62,085 nucleotides of DNA from Pseudomonadota bacterium (GCA_021325555.1 JAJPGY010000044.1:1-62085), one strand, 5' to 3'. Positions 8,419 through 17,500 are shown, counted from the first letter of the stretch. Translations and numbers: made by a program. The notes: generated by a model from the letters alone, not told the origin.

Positions 8419-10911
8419 ATGAAGAGACGAGGAATCACAAACGCCGGGCTTTCGCGACTGTGGCTCTGTCTGTGGGCTATATCTCTGGCGGTGGTGAGCC
8501 TTGCCGCGATCGGGCTGCCGGCGGCCGCAGCCAGGCCGCCGGTGGCACAGGCGGCAAGCCGGGTGGCTGATAAATGGGCGGTTGTCGTCGGCATCAGCCA
8601 GTTCGCCGATCCCAAGGTGCCGGCGCTCAAGTACTCGGCCAAGGATGCCGAGGATTTTTACAACTATCTGATCGATCCGTCCGCCGGCCGCTTCGCCAAA
8701 GATCACGTGAGGCTTCTTCTGAACGAAAACGCCTCCAAGGTCAACATCATGGATGCGCTGGGCGATTCCTTTCTGCCTCACGCCGCGATGCCGGAAGATC
8801 TGGTCGTCATCTATCTGTCGACTCACGGCTCGCCGGCGGGCGCAGACATTCGCGGCGTAAATTATGTCGTCGCCTATGACACGCAGGTGGACAAACTGTT
8901 CGCGACCGGGCTGGAGATGAAGCAGCTGATGCGCACGATCAAAGAAAGAGTCCATACCAGCCGGATCGTCTTGATCATGGACACCTGTTACAGCGGCGCC
9001 GGGGCCGAAGGGGGCCATAAAGGGATCACGCGCACGAACGTGGACACTCAGGAGGTCGCGCAGGGAATCGGAAGCATGGTCATCTCATCGAGCTCGCCCG
9101 ACCAGCGCTCCTGGGAATCCGATCAGTTGAAGAACAGCTACTTCACGAAATATCTGGTCGACTCTCTGAGGTCGAATGAAGGGAAGGTGTCCGTCGAGCA
9201 GGCATTCAATTCCATGAGGCAGCGCGTGCAAGCCGAGGTTCTGCGCGACAAGGGGGAGATGCAAACACCCGTCATGGCCAGCGCCTTCGTCGGGCCGCCG
9301 CTCATGCTCGGGGTTCCGCCGTCGGTTTCGCGATCGGCACCGTATTTGGTGCTCCCCTCCGAGCAGGAAGCTCCGGCAGGCACGAAGATCGCTCCGGGCA
9401 CCAGCCTGGTCTCTTACGCTCAACACATGAGGCTGGCCAATCAGCTGATCGCCAGGCACAAGCTCTGGGACGCGGCTCATGAGCTGGAGCAGGCCACCCA
9501 GCTCAATCCGGGCTCGGTGGAAGCCTATATCGTCTCCGCCGACGTGTACGACGCGCAGAGGCGCTATCCCCAGGCCCTGGAGGCGGCTAAAAGGGCGGTT
9601 ATCAACGACAGGGACTCGTCGCGGGGGCATGAGGCTCTTTCGCGAGCGTACCTGCGCACGGGCGAGTATGGTGAGGCGCTGCGCCAGGCTCAACTGGCCG
9701 TCACCCTCGACCCGGCCAATTCGGCGGCCCACAACCTGCTCGGATATATTCAAGAGCACAAGTTCACCAGAGTCGATCAGGCCGAGCAGGAGTATCGCAA
9801 GGCCCTCGAGCTGAACCCGCTCAACACGCGGGCGCTGGTCAATCTCGGACTGCTGCTGGAAAGCGAGCGCAACGACCGCGATCAGGCGGAAAAGCTTTAT
9901 CGCAGCGCCGTTGCCAGCGACGCCGACGACTGGGAAGCTCATTTCGCCCTGGGCAGGCTTCTGGGCAGGAAGGGGCAGTATGCCGAAGCGGAGACCGAGC
10001 TTGTCCGGGCCATACAGCTTGACCCATCCAACTCCGCGCTCCACAGCGACCTGGGCACCATCCTCGCCCATGACAGATCGAGACAGGAGGAAGCCGAAAA
10101 AGAGCTGCGCAAGGGCATCGAGCTGAGCCCGGACAGCGGCGACGCCCACCTCGACCTCGCCCGGTTTCTGGAAGTCTCGGGGGGCCGCGTGGATGAGGCG
10201 GAGGCGGAATTTCGCAAGGCTATAGAGCTCAATTGCGGTCTGGACGATGCCCGGGTCGGGCTGGGCAATCTTTTGATTGCCCAGAGAAACAGCTACGACG
10301 AGGCGGACAAGCAGTTTCGCAAAGCGCTGACCACGAATCCGAAGAACGCGGCCGCCCACGTGGGAGTCGCCATGGTCTACATGCAGCTCTACAGGAACTT
10401 TCAGGGCGCCGAGGACGAGCTGCGGAAAGCGCTGCGCCTGAACCCGAACGACCCGGTGGCCCACGACCAGCTCGGGCTCCTGCTGAGCACCGGATTCGAA
10501 CGCTACGACGAAGCGCGCCAGGAGTTCGAGAAGGCGATCAAGCTGGATCCCGCCAGTGCCCGGCCGCATTACCACCTGGGCCGCCTCCTGGTCGACCGGC
10601 AGAAGGCTTACGGCGAGGCCATGCAGGAGTTTCAAAAAGCGCTGGCCGCCGACCCGGGCAATTCACACATCTTAACCACCATAGGGTGGCTACAGGTCTC
10701 GCACTACAAGAAATACAAGGAGGGCGAGGCCAACTTCCGCAAAGCGATCGAGCTGAACGTCGGCGATGCGGAAGCCCATTACAGGCTGGGCATGCTCCTG
10801 TCCGAGCACTACGGCTGGCGCAAGCAGGGCGAGCCCGAGCTGCGCAAAGCGCACCAGCTCGATCCGTCCAATGGCGACTATACCCGGGCCTTCAGTCATT
10901 ACTGCCACTGA
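8419..10911 (+). CDS. Secreted caspase-like (C14) protease with TPR array
   Basis: The 830-residue protein has a signal peptide (about 1-47), then a caspase p20-like domain (about 52-300). The dyad is complete: H136 in IYLSTHGSP and C190 in IMDTCYSGAG. From about 350 to the end are some 13 tetratricopeptide repeats with the usual A..H..LG...... DEAE.EFRKA pattern. Bacterial caspase homologues (metacaspase/orthocaspase) cleave after Arg/Lys or Asp. The TPR array probably recruits partners or forms an oligomer. Export to the periplasm is unusual for a caspase fold and points to an envelope role. GGGGG precedes the ATG. It stands alone, divergent from the YkgJ gene. Confidence 0.87.
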   Translation: MKRRGITNAGLSRLWLCLWAISLAVVSLAAIGLPAAAARPPVAQAASRVADKWAVVVGISQFADPKVPALKYSAKDAEDFYNYLIDPSAGRFAKDHVRLLLNENASKVNIMDALGDSFLPHAAMPEDLVVIYLSTHGSPAGADIRGVNYVVAYDTQVDKLFATGLEMKQLMRTIKERVHTSRIVLIMDTCYSGAGAEGGHKGITRTNVDTQEVAQGIGSMVISSSSPDQRSWESDQLKNSYFTKYLVDSLRSNEGKVSVEQAFNSMRQRVQAEVLRDKGEMQTPVMASAFVGPPLMLGVPPSVSRSAPYLVLPSEQEAPAGTKIAPGTSLVSYAQHMRLANQLIARHKLWDAAHELEQATQLNPGSVEAYIVSADVYDAQRRYPQALEAAKRAVINDRDSSRGHEALSRAYLRTGEYGEALRQAQLAVTLDPANSAAHNLLGYIQEHKFTRVDQAEQEYRKALELNPLNTRALVNLGLLLESERNDRDQAEKLYRSAVASDADDWEAHFALGRLLGRKGQYAEAETELVRAIQLDPSNSALHSDLGTILAHDRSRQEEAEKELRKGIELSPDSGDAHLDLARFLEVSGGRVDEAEAEFRKAIELNCGLDDARVGLGNLLIAQRNSYDEADKQFRKALTTNPKNAAAHVGVAMVYMQLYRNFQGAEDELRKALRLNPNDPVAHDQLGLLLSTGFERYDEARQEFEKAIKLDPASARPHYHLGRLLVDRQKAYGEAMQEFQKALAADPGNSHILTTIGWLQVSHYKKYKEGEANFRKAIELNVGDAEAHYRLGMLLSEHYGWRKQGEPELRKAHQLDPSNGDYTRAFSHYCH

Positions 10912-11055
10912 GGCGTCCGCCAGCACGTTACAACTTATTCGTTCGGGCAGCCGGGGTGCCCGCGCCCGCCTGCAGCGGCCGGGATTCGACCGCCTTAAAC
11001 TGGGGTATATAGGAGGAGCCTGGGGCTCAAGGCAGCACTTAAGGAAGATTCGAGA

Positions 11056-11730
11056 ATGACACAGCACGAGCGCAGACTGAGCATGGCTCTCGACGACGCC
11101 TACCATTATTGCCGCCGCCTGGAAGCGCGGGAGGAGAACCCGGAGCTGTTCCACCTGATGGCGGCCCTGCACACGGTGGACGCGGCTTTGCAGTCGGCGG
11201 AGGAGGGCCAGGAGCCCCGGCTCGGCCCGCGGATCTCCTGCGAGGCCTGGTCCCGCGTGCGCGACAGCCTCTATGACTTCCTGGTGACGTCGACCCCGGG
11301 CTACTTTCTGGTCTACGCGAACGACGACGCCACGCCGTGTGAAGCCGGCAACCAGTGGCCTGATAAAGGGCTTCTGGAGTTCTATCCGGAGAGCGGGCGG
11401 CGGCGGGAAGACAGATTCACAAGCAATCTGGACAACCTCGATCCGGGGACGAAGACCACCCTGCGCTGGCTCTTCGCCGAAGGCCGGCAGAACGTCCGTC
11501 CGTCCGACTTCAGCAAGCAACCGATCGTCCTCGAGGAGGAGGAGGCCAACGAGCTTCTGGACCGCCTGTATCTCGTGTGCGCGGAAGAGGCGGCGCGGGG
11601 GAAAAAGAGAGCGCACCAGAAGTGGTGGCAACTTTACTGGGAGGCATCATCGTGCCGGGACAATCAGGAGAAACGCCGCTTGCATAAAGATATGGACCGC
11701 TTGCAGGCCGTCTGGGGACGGCCGAGTTAG
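11056..11730 (+). CDS. Hypothetical protein, 224 aa
   Basis: I do not recognise this gene. It encodes a soluble, highly charged, mostly helical protein with many Trp and Glu residues and no signal or membrane segment. Ends are rich in Arg/Lys (about 185-224). A central part (about 80-125) looks mixed alpha/beta. GGAAG lies nine bases before the ATG. It is followed at about 100 bases by a UPF0158-like gene on the same strand, which may be co-transcribed. Codon use matches the neighbours, so I believe it is a real gene. Confidence 0.6.
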   Translation: MTQHERRLSMALDDAYHYCRRLEAREENPELFHLMAALHTVDAALQSAEEGQEPRLGPRISCEAWSRVRDSLYDFLVTSTPGYFLVYANDDATPCEAGNQWPDKGLLEFYPESGRRREDRFTSNLDNLDPGTKTTLRWLFAEGRQNVRPSDFSKQPIVLEEEEANELLDRLYLVCAEEAARGKKRAHQKWWQLYWEASSCRDNQEKRRLHKDMDRLQAVWGRPS

Positions 11731-11832
11731 GCGCAGACCTCCGGGACCCCTATAATAGGCGGGGGAAATTGCCGGCCGTCATGGCGATCCGGTACACTGA
11801 CTGGTTGATTGTTCGCACCGGGAAGAAAAGCA

Positions 11833-12282
11833 GTGAGCGACCCGCCGATAGACATGGAAGCCCTGGTGCTGGCCTGGGAAGATGATTCCCCCGGCAATGC
11901 CTATTACCTGGACAAAGAGTCCGGCAACGTCGAGCTCGTGCAGCAGGGGCTCTATGACCTGCGCGATCTCACCGACGAGATCGAATGTCACCGCGAGCGG
12001 TATCTGTACGTTCCGAAACCGAGCCCCGGCCAGCTGCGCCAGGATCTCCTCGATTTCGCCGGCACCGTGACCGATCCCCGTCTCGCGCGCCTCCTTGACG
12101 TAGCCCTGGAGAGCCCGACCCCCTTGCAAGCAGTCAGAAGCGTCCTGTCCGGCAGCGCCGGCGAATGCGACAGGTGGGAAGAGTTCCGGAACAGTCGGGT
12201 GCGGCTGCGCGTCAGGCAGTGGTTGTCGGCGAATATGATCGCCAGAGAACAAGAGATCGAGGACTTCACGCCGCCGGAGTGA
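11833..12282 (+). CDS. UPF0158-like protein
   Basis: The 149-residue acidic protein starts with IDMEALVLAWEDDSPGNAYY and a following LDKESG motif. This is like the uncharacterised UPF0158 family, which usually runs 140-170 residues and begins with a short region on an acidic YYLD..TGEV strand. No catalytic residues are evident. GTG 11833 is chosen because GGAAG lies seven bases upstream; a TTG start 24 bases earlier has no such signal. It is 32 bases upstream of the GcvR-like gene and probably shares its transcript. Confidence 0.6.
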   Translation: MSDPPIDMEALVLAWEDDSPGNAYYLDKESGNVELVQQGLYDLRDLTDEIECHRERYLYVPKPSPGQLRQDLLDFAGTVTDPRLARLLDVALESPTPLQAVRSVLSGSAGECDRWEEFRNSRVRLRVRQWLSANMIAREQEIEDFTPPE

Positions 12283-12314
12283 CACGAGCACCGCCGGCGC
12301 CAAAGGAGGACAAG

Positions 12315-12860
12315 GTGTCGAAAACTGTAGTTCTGACCGGAGTCGGACGGGACCGCGTCGGGATAGTAGCCGATGTGGCGGATCAGTTGTACAAGCTCGG
12401 CTGCAATCTTCTCGACTCGAGCATGACCCTGCTGCGGGGAGAGTTCGCCCTCATCCTCATGTTGCAGCTGCCCGAAGACAAATCCGTGTCGGACCTGAAG
12501 GAGGCGCTTTCCGGGGTGGAGGAGCGCATGGGATTGACCATCACCGCCCGGGAGCTCAGCGAAGAGGAGGCGCGAGAGCCCGCCGAGCCAATTAACCCCT
12601 TCATGATCTCGGTTTACGGAGCGGATAAGCCCGGCATCGTGGCCGGGATCACGCGAGCGCTTGCCGAGATGGGGATCAACATCACCGACGTCCAGACGAA
12701 GTACTCGCACGCCGGCGAGCAAGAGATCTTCGTGATGATGCTCGAGGTCACCGTACCCGAGGCATTACCCGAGCAGGCTCTGGAAGCGGCGTTGCACCAG
12801 ATCGGCAAGGACCTGGAGGTGGACGTTTCGGTTCAGCAGATCGAGGTTTATGAGCTCTAG
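12315..12860 (+). CDS. Two-ACT-domain protein, GcvR-like
   Basis: The 181-residue protein consists of two ACT domains. The first begins TVVLTGVGRDRVGIVADVAD and the second MISVYGADKPGIVAGITRAL, each with the D.pGIVA turn that binds amino acids. This matches the glycine-cleavage repressor GcvR family in size and order. GcvR responds to glycine through protein contact rather than DNA binding. The start is GTG at 12315, preceded by AAGGAGG five bases away. The deformylase gene follows two bases after the stop. Threonine-to-glycine genes (kbl, tdh) lie 5 kb away, which fits a glycine-sensing role but is not proof. Confidence 0.8.
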   Translation: MSKTVVLTGVGRDRVGIVADVADQLYKLGCNLLDSSMTLLRGEFALILMLQLPEDKSVSDLKEALSGVEERMGLTITARELSEEEAREPAEPINPFMISVYGADKPGIVAGITRALAEMGINITDVQTKYSHAGEQEIFVMMLEVTVPEALPEQALEAALHQIGKDLEVDVSVQQIEVYEL

Positions 12861-12862
12861 AC

Positions 12863-13378
12863 ATGGCCATCCTTCCCGTTCTGCTCTACCCCGACCCCAT
12901 CCTCAAGACCGTCTGTGAGCCGGTGGCGCAGCTGGACGAAGAAGTGCTGCGCTTCATCGCCGACCTGGTCGAAACCCTGGAGAGCAACCCGGGTTGCGTG
13001 GGGATTGCCGCACCGCAGGTCGGCACGACCAGACGAATCATCGTCGTCGACGCCTCGCGCGGGCGCAAGCCGGTGCCCAACCATGGTCGGATGGTGCTAA
13101 TCAATCCGGTCATCGAATGGCAGGAGGGAGAGGTTATGGGGCGTGAGGGGTGCTTGAGCCTGCCGCATCTGACCGCCAACGTCAAGCGCGCGCAGCGCAT
13201 CGCCTTTCGGGCCCTGACGCCGGACGGCGGCGAGCTGAGCCTGGAAGCCTCTGACTTCGAGGCCAGGGTCATCCTCCACGAATACGACCACCTCGACGGG
13301 CTTCTCTTCCTGGACCGCGTCGCGTCCCTGAAGACAGACGTCTTCCGCCGCAAAGATTATCTGCCGAAGAATCCATGA
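12863..13378 (+). CDS. def: Peptide deformylase
   Basis: The enzyme removes the N-formyl group from nascent proteins and uses a divalent metal. All three motifs are present in this 171-residue protein: GIAAPQVG (47-54), EGCLSLP with metal ligand C97, and HEYDHLDG with H139, E140 and H143. Motif I has GIAAPQ rather than the common GLAAPQ, which is tolerated. Length is typical. It starts two bases after the stop of the GcvR-like gene, so the two are probably translationally coupled. It is not adjacent to fmt, its usual partner. Confidence 0.93.
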   Translation: MAILPVLLYPDPILKTVCEPVAQLDEEVLRFIADLVETLESNPGCVGIAAPQVGTTRRIIVVDASRGRKPVPNHGRMVLINPVIEWQEGEVMGREGCLSLPHLTANVKRAQRIAFRALTPDGGELSLEASDFEARVILHEYDHLDGLLFLDRVASLKTDVFRRKDYLPKNP

Positions 13379-13455
13379 TTTCCTATTGGCTGGCGCCCTG
13401 CGTGTGAGGTGACCGGGCAAAGCCGCTCCGGTGATCACGACAACCGGCCAGCCGC

Positions 13456-13665
13456 CTACACCGGTCGCGCGTAAGGGGTGGTGGCCGCCTTTTCCGGCAG
13501 CACGGGCCCGCGCACGCACTTGATCGCCGTCCAGGGCAGGTAAAGGGTTTCGCTTTCGCGCTGCAGGCAAAGGTAGGTAGCCTGGTCGGCCATGGCCACC
13601 TCGCCTTCGACCTGCTCGCCGCTCATGAGCAGTACGGTTACGTGCGTCCGCAATGGAATGGCCAT
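13456..13665 (-). CDS. Small beta-barrel (LSm/SH3-like) protein, 69 aa
   Basis: The short protein has five predicted strands. It begins RTHVTVLLMSGEQVEGEVAM and continues through LPWTAIKCVRG, a layout like Hfq/LSm or SH3-type barrels. The family is not identifiable. GAGGGGGACGTC precedes the ATG. It lies 21 bases downstream of the zinc-ribbon gene on the same strand, so the two are probably one transcript. An RNA- or peptide-binding role is a guess from the fold alone. Confidence 0.5.
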   Translation of the reverse strand: MAIPLRTHVTVLLMSGEQVEGEVAMADQATYLCLQRESETLYLPWTAIKCVRGPVLPEKAATTPYARPV

Positions 13666-13686
13666 GACGTCCCCCTCTTGCCGTGC

Positions 13687-13920
13687 CTACCCTGCAAGAT
13701 ACTCCTGCCAGTAATCCGTGCGCTCCCGCCACTGGCAATCCCCGTTTCCACAGATGAGCGTCACCTTGCAGCCGCTAAACTCGATCTTCGAGTCGCCGGC
13801 GCCATCCCAGATGTTGTCGACCGTATCGATGTACTTGTCGTACTTCAGAATGGCGCCCTGACAGCTCGGACAACGCAACTGCTGCTCCGCAATGGCCTTC
13901 TTGATTTTATCCAGCGACAT
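13687..13920 (-). CDS. Small zinc-ribbon protein, 77 aa
   Basis: The protein has two Cys pairs, CPSC (17-20) and ICGNGDC (about 57-63), that frame a beta-rich core typical of a zinc ribbon. The N-terminal helix is charged and the C-terminus aromatic (WRERTDYWQEYLAG). The start has GAGG about ten bases upstream. It is followed by the small beta-barrel gene. I know no function for it; zinc ribbons of this size commonly bind nucleic acid or act as adaptors. Confidence 0.55.
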   Translation of the reverse strand: MSLDKIKKAIAEQQLRCPSCQGAILKYDKYIDTVDNIWDGAGDSKIEFSGCKVTLICGNGDCQWRERTDYWQEYLAG

Positions 13921-14033
13921 CTAAGCCTACCTCGTTCACCAACAAGCAATAGAAAATATATCCTTTATATCGCAGCTCTGCCATAGCCGCCAGCGCTGGG
14001 GCAGAAGCGGTCCGAGCGTGTAATATAAGTCCC

Positions 14034-14957
14034 ATGACGGATCGGTCGTCCCTTACTAGAAGCTTGCTGGTGGCAACTCTGGTGCTCACCCTGGCGGGCT
14101 GCGCCAAGATCTCCCTGGGGCCGAAGCAGCCGGGGGGCGCCCCGTCGGGACAAGCAACCGGGGGGCAGCAAGGCGGCGCGCCGGTCGCTACCGCCAACCC
14201 GATGAGCGGCACCTGGAAGATCGCCTTCAAGTTCAATAATCAGGTCATGAAAGCGACCATGCAGCTTCAGCAGCAGGGCAACCAGTTTACCGGGTCGGGC
14301 ACCGATGACGACTCCGGACGGGCCTTTGATGTCCAGGGAACGGTAAACGGGCAGGACGTGACTTTCACAAAGCAATACCAGGCGCCGGGAGCAAACGGTC
14401 CGGTGCCGCCGGTCAATTACGCGGGCACATTGACAATGGTCAATGACAAGGATTACCAGGGCCCGTACATGAACGGCAACTACAACACCGTCATCAACGG
14501 CCAGCAGGTCGGGGACGTCTTCGAAGCACAGCTGGCTTCCTCTCAAGGCGGCGAGCAGACGGCCTCCACCCCCCCGCCTTCTCCGAGCGAGGAGGGCGGC
14601 GGCGAGCAGGCGCCAGCCAAAGCCCCGGATCTGTCCGGCAAGTGGCTGGTGGCGTACAAGTGGAATTTCAAGACCATAAAGTCGACGATGTTCCTCGAGC
14701 AGGACGGCGGGCACCTGAGCGGGCGCGGCGTGGATCAGAACACCAACGAGAAGTTCGAGATTCAAAAAGGATGGTACAGCTTCCCGAATATGACGATCGT
14801 TCGGACATACAAGAAAGGGAAAGGCGGCGCCGCCTCCGACCGCACTATGATCTTCCGCGGCAAGGTGCAGATGGTGAACGCCAAGGATTATCAGGGACCG
14901 TACATGCGCGGGGAAACCCAGGGCGGCGGCGAGTGGGAGGCTCAACTGGTCCGGTAA
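14034..14957 (+). CDS. Lipoprotein with internally duplicated domain
   Basis: The 307-residue protein has a lipoprotein signal with lipobox LTLAGC (C23). Two homologous beta-rich domains follow: about 58-175 and about 200-307. Both open with SGTWKIA or SGKWLVAYK, carry a long run of alternating strands and share the near-identical MVN(D/A)KDYQGPYM block. They end in a similar EAQL. A Pro/Gly/Gln linker lies between them. The fold resembles a small beta-barrel, but I cannot name a family. A candidate hairpin follows the stop. It is probably a monocistronic, envelope-exposed protein. Confidence 0.65.
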   Translation: MTDRSSLTRSLLVATLVLTLAGCAKISLGPKQPGGAPSGQATGGQQGGAPVATANPMSGTWKIAFKFNNQVMKATMQLQQQGNQFTGSGTDDDSGRAFDVQGTVNGQDVTFTKQYQAPGANGPVPPVNYAGTLTMVNDKDYQGPYMNGNYNTVINGQQVGDVFEAQLASSQGGEQTASTPPPSPSEEGGGEQAPAKAPDLSGKWLVAYKWNFKTIKSTMFLEQDGGHLSGRGVDQNTNEKFEIQKGWYSFPNMTIVRTYKKGKGGAASDRTMIFRGKVQMVNAKDYQGPYMRGETQGGGEWEAQLVR

Positions 14958-14961
14958 TCTC

Positions 14962-14984
14962 CCCGGCGGTTGTAAAGCGCCGGG
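14962..14984 (+). terminator. GC-rich hairpin after the duplicated lipoprotein gene
   Basis: CCCGGCG (14962-14968) and CGCCGGG (14978-14984) form a seven-base-pair perfect stem with a nine-base loop, five bases past the stop. Only a short T-run follows some way later (CTTTT near 14996), so it is a weak intrinsic terminator or an mRNA-end stabiliser. Confidence 0.35.
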
Positions 14985-15079
14985 TCTGAGAAAGCTTTTA
15001 GACGCAATGTCAGTAGATGCGCCCCGCTGGCCCTTGGAATCTGCTAGGCTGGTCCAGCTGTCAATAACCAGGGCTCTCA

Positions 15080-16321
15080 ATGCGCTCATCCGGAATCCGC
15101 CGCCTCCTTGCAATTTCGGTTCTCCTTGCCACAACGGCCGCGCTGTGGAACCCGGCTGCGGCGGGCAATTCCACCCGCGGGCCGGCGGGGCTGTCGGCGC
15201 CAATCAATGGAGCGTTGGAGCAGCCTTCGTCGGCACAGGCGTTCTGGTTGCTGCCCATGTGCGGGCGACTCGACAAGAAGGGAACGGTAGTTGGCACCGC
15301 TGGTGGTGCCAGGCACAAGGAGCTCACAGGCTCCGTGACCGTAGCGGACGAGAGCAACAGAATCGGCCGCCGCGTGGACGAGCTGCTGGATGCCGCCCTG
15401 GAACGGGATCCGCAAACCAAGGTTCTGGATAAAGCAGCCGCCCACTTCCGCAGCATCCCGATGCGCATGGTCGCTCAAGGCAAGGACGCGGCCAACTTTT
15501 CTGTTCCCTACCAGGGATTCGGCCCCTCGAGCGAGGCCGCCGACATTGTGCTCGGCGAGAAGCTGAAGCTCAAAAGCCGGGCGTCAGCCGAGTACGCCAG
15601 GCAGAAGCACATCGACGAGCTGCACGTGAAGATCACAGCCAGCGTGATGCAGATCGCGATGGGGCTGGGGATGTCCGATCGCGCGCGGGGCCGGCAGGTC
15701 ACATCAAGCGGGCTCACCTCGCTCAAGGGGCTGGTGGGAGATGGGGAAGCGGACAAGACCATGACCGTGCTGGTGGCAACATCCCGCGAAGTATCGGTTC
15801 CCGAGTCGATCTACGCCCAGGGCGTATGGGATGTGGACCAGCGCCGGGAAAAATTGAAGACGGTAGTCGAGCACGCGCTGGACAACGACCCGGTAGTCAA
15901 GGAGATTGAAAGGCGCCTGCACAAATACAACCACCGCAGCGCGTTCGCGCGAGTTTCGGCCCACGTCGTCGAAACCGCTCTCGGGGTGGCAGGCATGGCT
16001 CCCGACTTCATCGGCGCGGCAGGCAAAGCCGCACTGGTCACCTTCGTGATGGCGACAGGGGGGCCGGAGCAGTCCAAGATTCTCAAGGAGCTTTATCTCG
16101 ACAAGCGCTTCGAGAGCCGCTGGAAAACGCTGACCGAAGAGGCGCATCTGGCCGTGGACAACTATCACGTCGCCGTCCTGACCAGAAATCCGGTGCTGCT
16201 TGCCTGCGCCGAATCGCTGGTTCAGGAGATGTCCGGCCCCGAAGCGGCAAATACGGCGTTCGGGCAAACCGTGGTGGCACCATCGGCGCACAGTACCCTC
16301 AGCGCCGAGGAAGCTCGCTAA
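15080..16321 (+). CDS. Secreted hypothetical protein, 413 aa
   Basis: I do not recognise this gene. It has a signal peptide (about 1-28, ending in AAAG) and a soluble, mainly helical body with a possible weak hydrophobic helix (about 310-330). Two regions (about 115-155 and 255-310) repeat the idea RVDELLDAALERDPQTKVLDK and DQRREKLKTVVEHALDNDPVVKEI. This suggests an internal duplication of a helical module that spans the two halves. AGGGC lies a few bases before the ATG. The next gene on the same strand is also secreted. Confidence 0.6.
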   Translation: MRSSGIRRLLAISVLLATTAALWNPAAAGNSTRGPAGLSAPINGALEQPSSAQAFWLLPMCGRLDKKGTVVGTAGGARHKELTGSVTVADESNRIGRRVDELLDAALERDPQTKVLDKAAAHFRSIPMRMVAQGKDAANFSVPYQGFGPSSEAADIVLGEKLKLKSRASAEYARQKHIDELHVKITASVMQIAMGLGMSDRARGRQVTSSGLTSLKGLVGDGEADKTMTVLVATSREVSVPESIYAQGVWDVDQRREKLKTVVEHALDNDPVVKEIERRLHKYNHRSAFARVSAHVVETALGVAGMAPDFIGAAGKAALVTFVMATGGPEQSKILKELYLDKRFESRWKTLTEEAHLAVDNYHVAVLTRNPVLLACAESLVQEMSGPEAANTAFGQTVVAPSAHSTLSAEEAR

Positions 16322-16495
16322 GGCAAATGCTTGCGTCGGGTCGCAATGGCGCAACATCGTATGGGCCATGGCTCGCTCGCGCCTGTAAGTCTCTCACACC
16401 GTTCTGCCCGACCGGCACGGGGACCCGGGACCAAGGAAACAAACCCTCCCGCCGGTCGTCAAATAGCCTGACTTAATCCGGCGTTGTTCAATCCA

Positions 16496-17500
16496 ATGCG
16501 TGCACTCAGATTTTGCCCGCTGGTGGCTGCTTCGTGCCTGTGTCTGACTTTGACGACAGGGGCACCGGCGCCGGCAGCGCCCGGGTCGTTGCCGGACAAC
16601 GTGGCGGCGCTGGAGATTCACTTCTTCCACCATGACTACAAAGGCCAGCCTCTGAACACGCGGCTGGACCGCCTGGACAAGCTCGTCTTCGGCAGCGTTC
16701 GCAGCGGCCCGGCCGTGCAGCGAACCGCTTATCTCCTGCAGGCCGTAGAGAGCCCCTCCCTGCCGCCGCCTGCTTCGCCGGCGGGCACAGCCAGGCAGAG
16801 GCAGCTATCCCGGCAGCCGGTCGTGGCAAGCAAGCCGGTGAGCAACCCGCCGCGCCCGAAACCGCCGGTTGCGCCACGCCCGGCACCGGGGGCGGTCGAG
16901 GCAGCCTACTCGCCCGCTTTCCCGAGCATCAAGACCTACGGCTACGGCCAGCGGCCTCCACAAACGGCCTATGCCAGGAAGCCTGAATTTGCCACCGCTC
17001 AAAAAGGAATCAGGACCTGGGCTCGGGCGAAAACGCCGCCCGGTCGCCCCACCAGAGTGGCACAAAAGGCGCCACCGGTGGCGCCTGGGCGGCGGCCCGG
17101 CGCCACGCGCCCCGGCACCGTGGTCAGCCAGGTAGCCATGCTGGAGATGAAGGTTTTCGGGCACACCAGCCCCCAGAAACCCATGCTCCTGCGGCTCAGC
17201 CAGCTCGAGCTGGCCGTGTGTCCCCAACTGATAATCTCTCCCAGCGAGCCGATACCGGTGCGTATCGACCGCCTGAAATCGATGCTGGCCGCCAACCAAC
17301 CCGTGCGCCCCGGCAGGCAGCTTGCTCAGTCCAGACGCCCGGCAAGGGGATACGCAGGCGGATACGGCGGGCAATACGGGGGCAACTACGGCACCGCCTA
17401 CGACAGCGGCTCGCCGCCGGCGAGGCCCTGGCGAGCGAAGCTTTCGCACACGCTGAGCAAGCTCAAGGTAACCCTCAGGAACTGGTGGAACGGGTATTAG
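16496..17500 (+). CDS. Secreted Pro-rich protein with LE..FG..RL repeats
   Basis: This 334-residue exported protein has a signal peptide (about 1-28). The first motif is LEIHFFHHDYKGQPLNTRLD followed by RLDKLVFG. A second motif is LEMKVFGHTSPQKPMLLRLS, then QLEL. Between them is a long Pro/Ala/Arg linker (about 85-200), and a Gly/Tyr-rich tail follows (about 278-300). Repeats of the form LE...FG..Y...RL.RLE..VFG are abundant in secreted proteins of cyanobacteria and, as I recall, of Obscuribacterales. This is one of the better taxonomic hints here. The ATG at 16496 lacks a strong ribosome binding site. The stop overlaps the kbl stop on the other strand by three bases. Confidence 0.6.
   Translation: MRALRFCPLVAASCLCLTLTTGAPAPAAPGSLPDNVAALEIHFFHHDYKGQPLNTRLDRLDKLVFGSVRSGPAVQRTAYLLQAVESPSLPPPASPAGTARQRQLSRQPVVASKPVSNPPRPKPPVAPRPAPGAVEAAYSPAFPSIKTYGYGQRPPQTAYARKPEFATAQKGIRTWARAKTPPGRPTRVAQKAPPVAPGRRPGATRPGTVVSQVAMLEMKVFGHTSPQKPMLLRLSQLELAVCPQLIISPSEPIPVRIDRLKSMLAANQPVRPGRQLAQSRRPARGYAGGYGGQYGGNYGTAYDSGSPPARPWRAKLSHTLSKLKVTLRNWWNGY

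Noticed and set aside
9085..10635. Minus-strand open frame of 516 codons opposite the TPR array
   Set aside because: Antisense of clear TPR repeats; no homology of its own.
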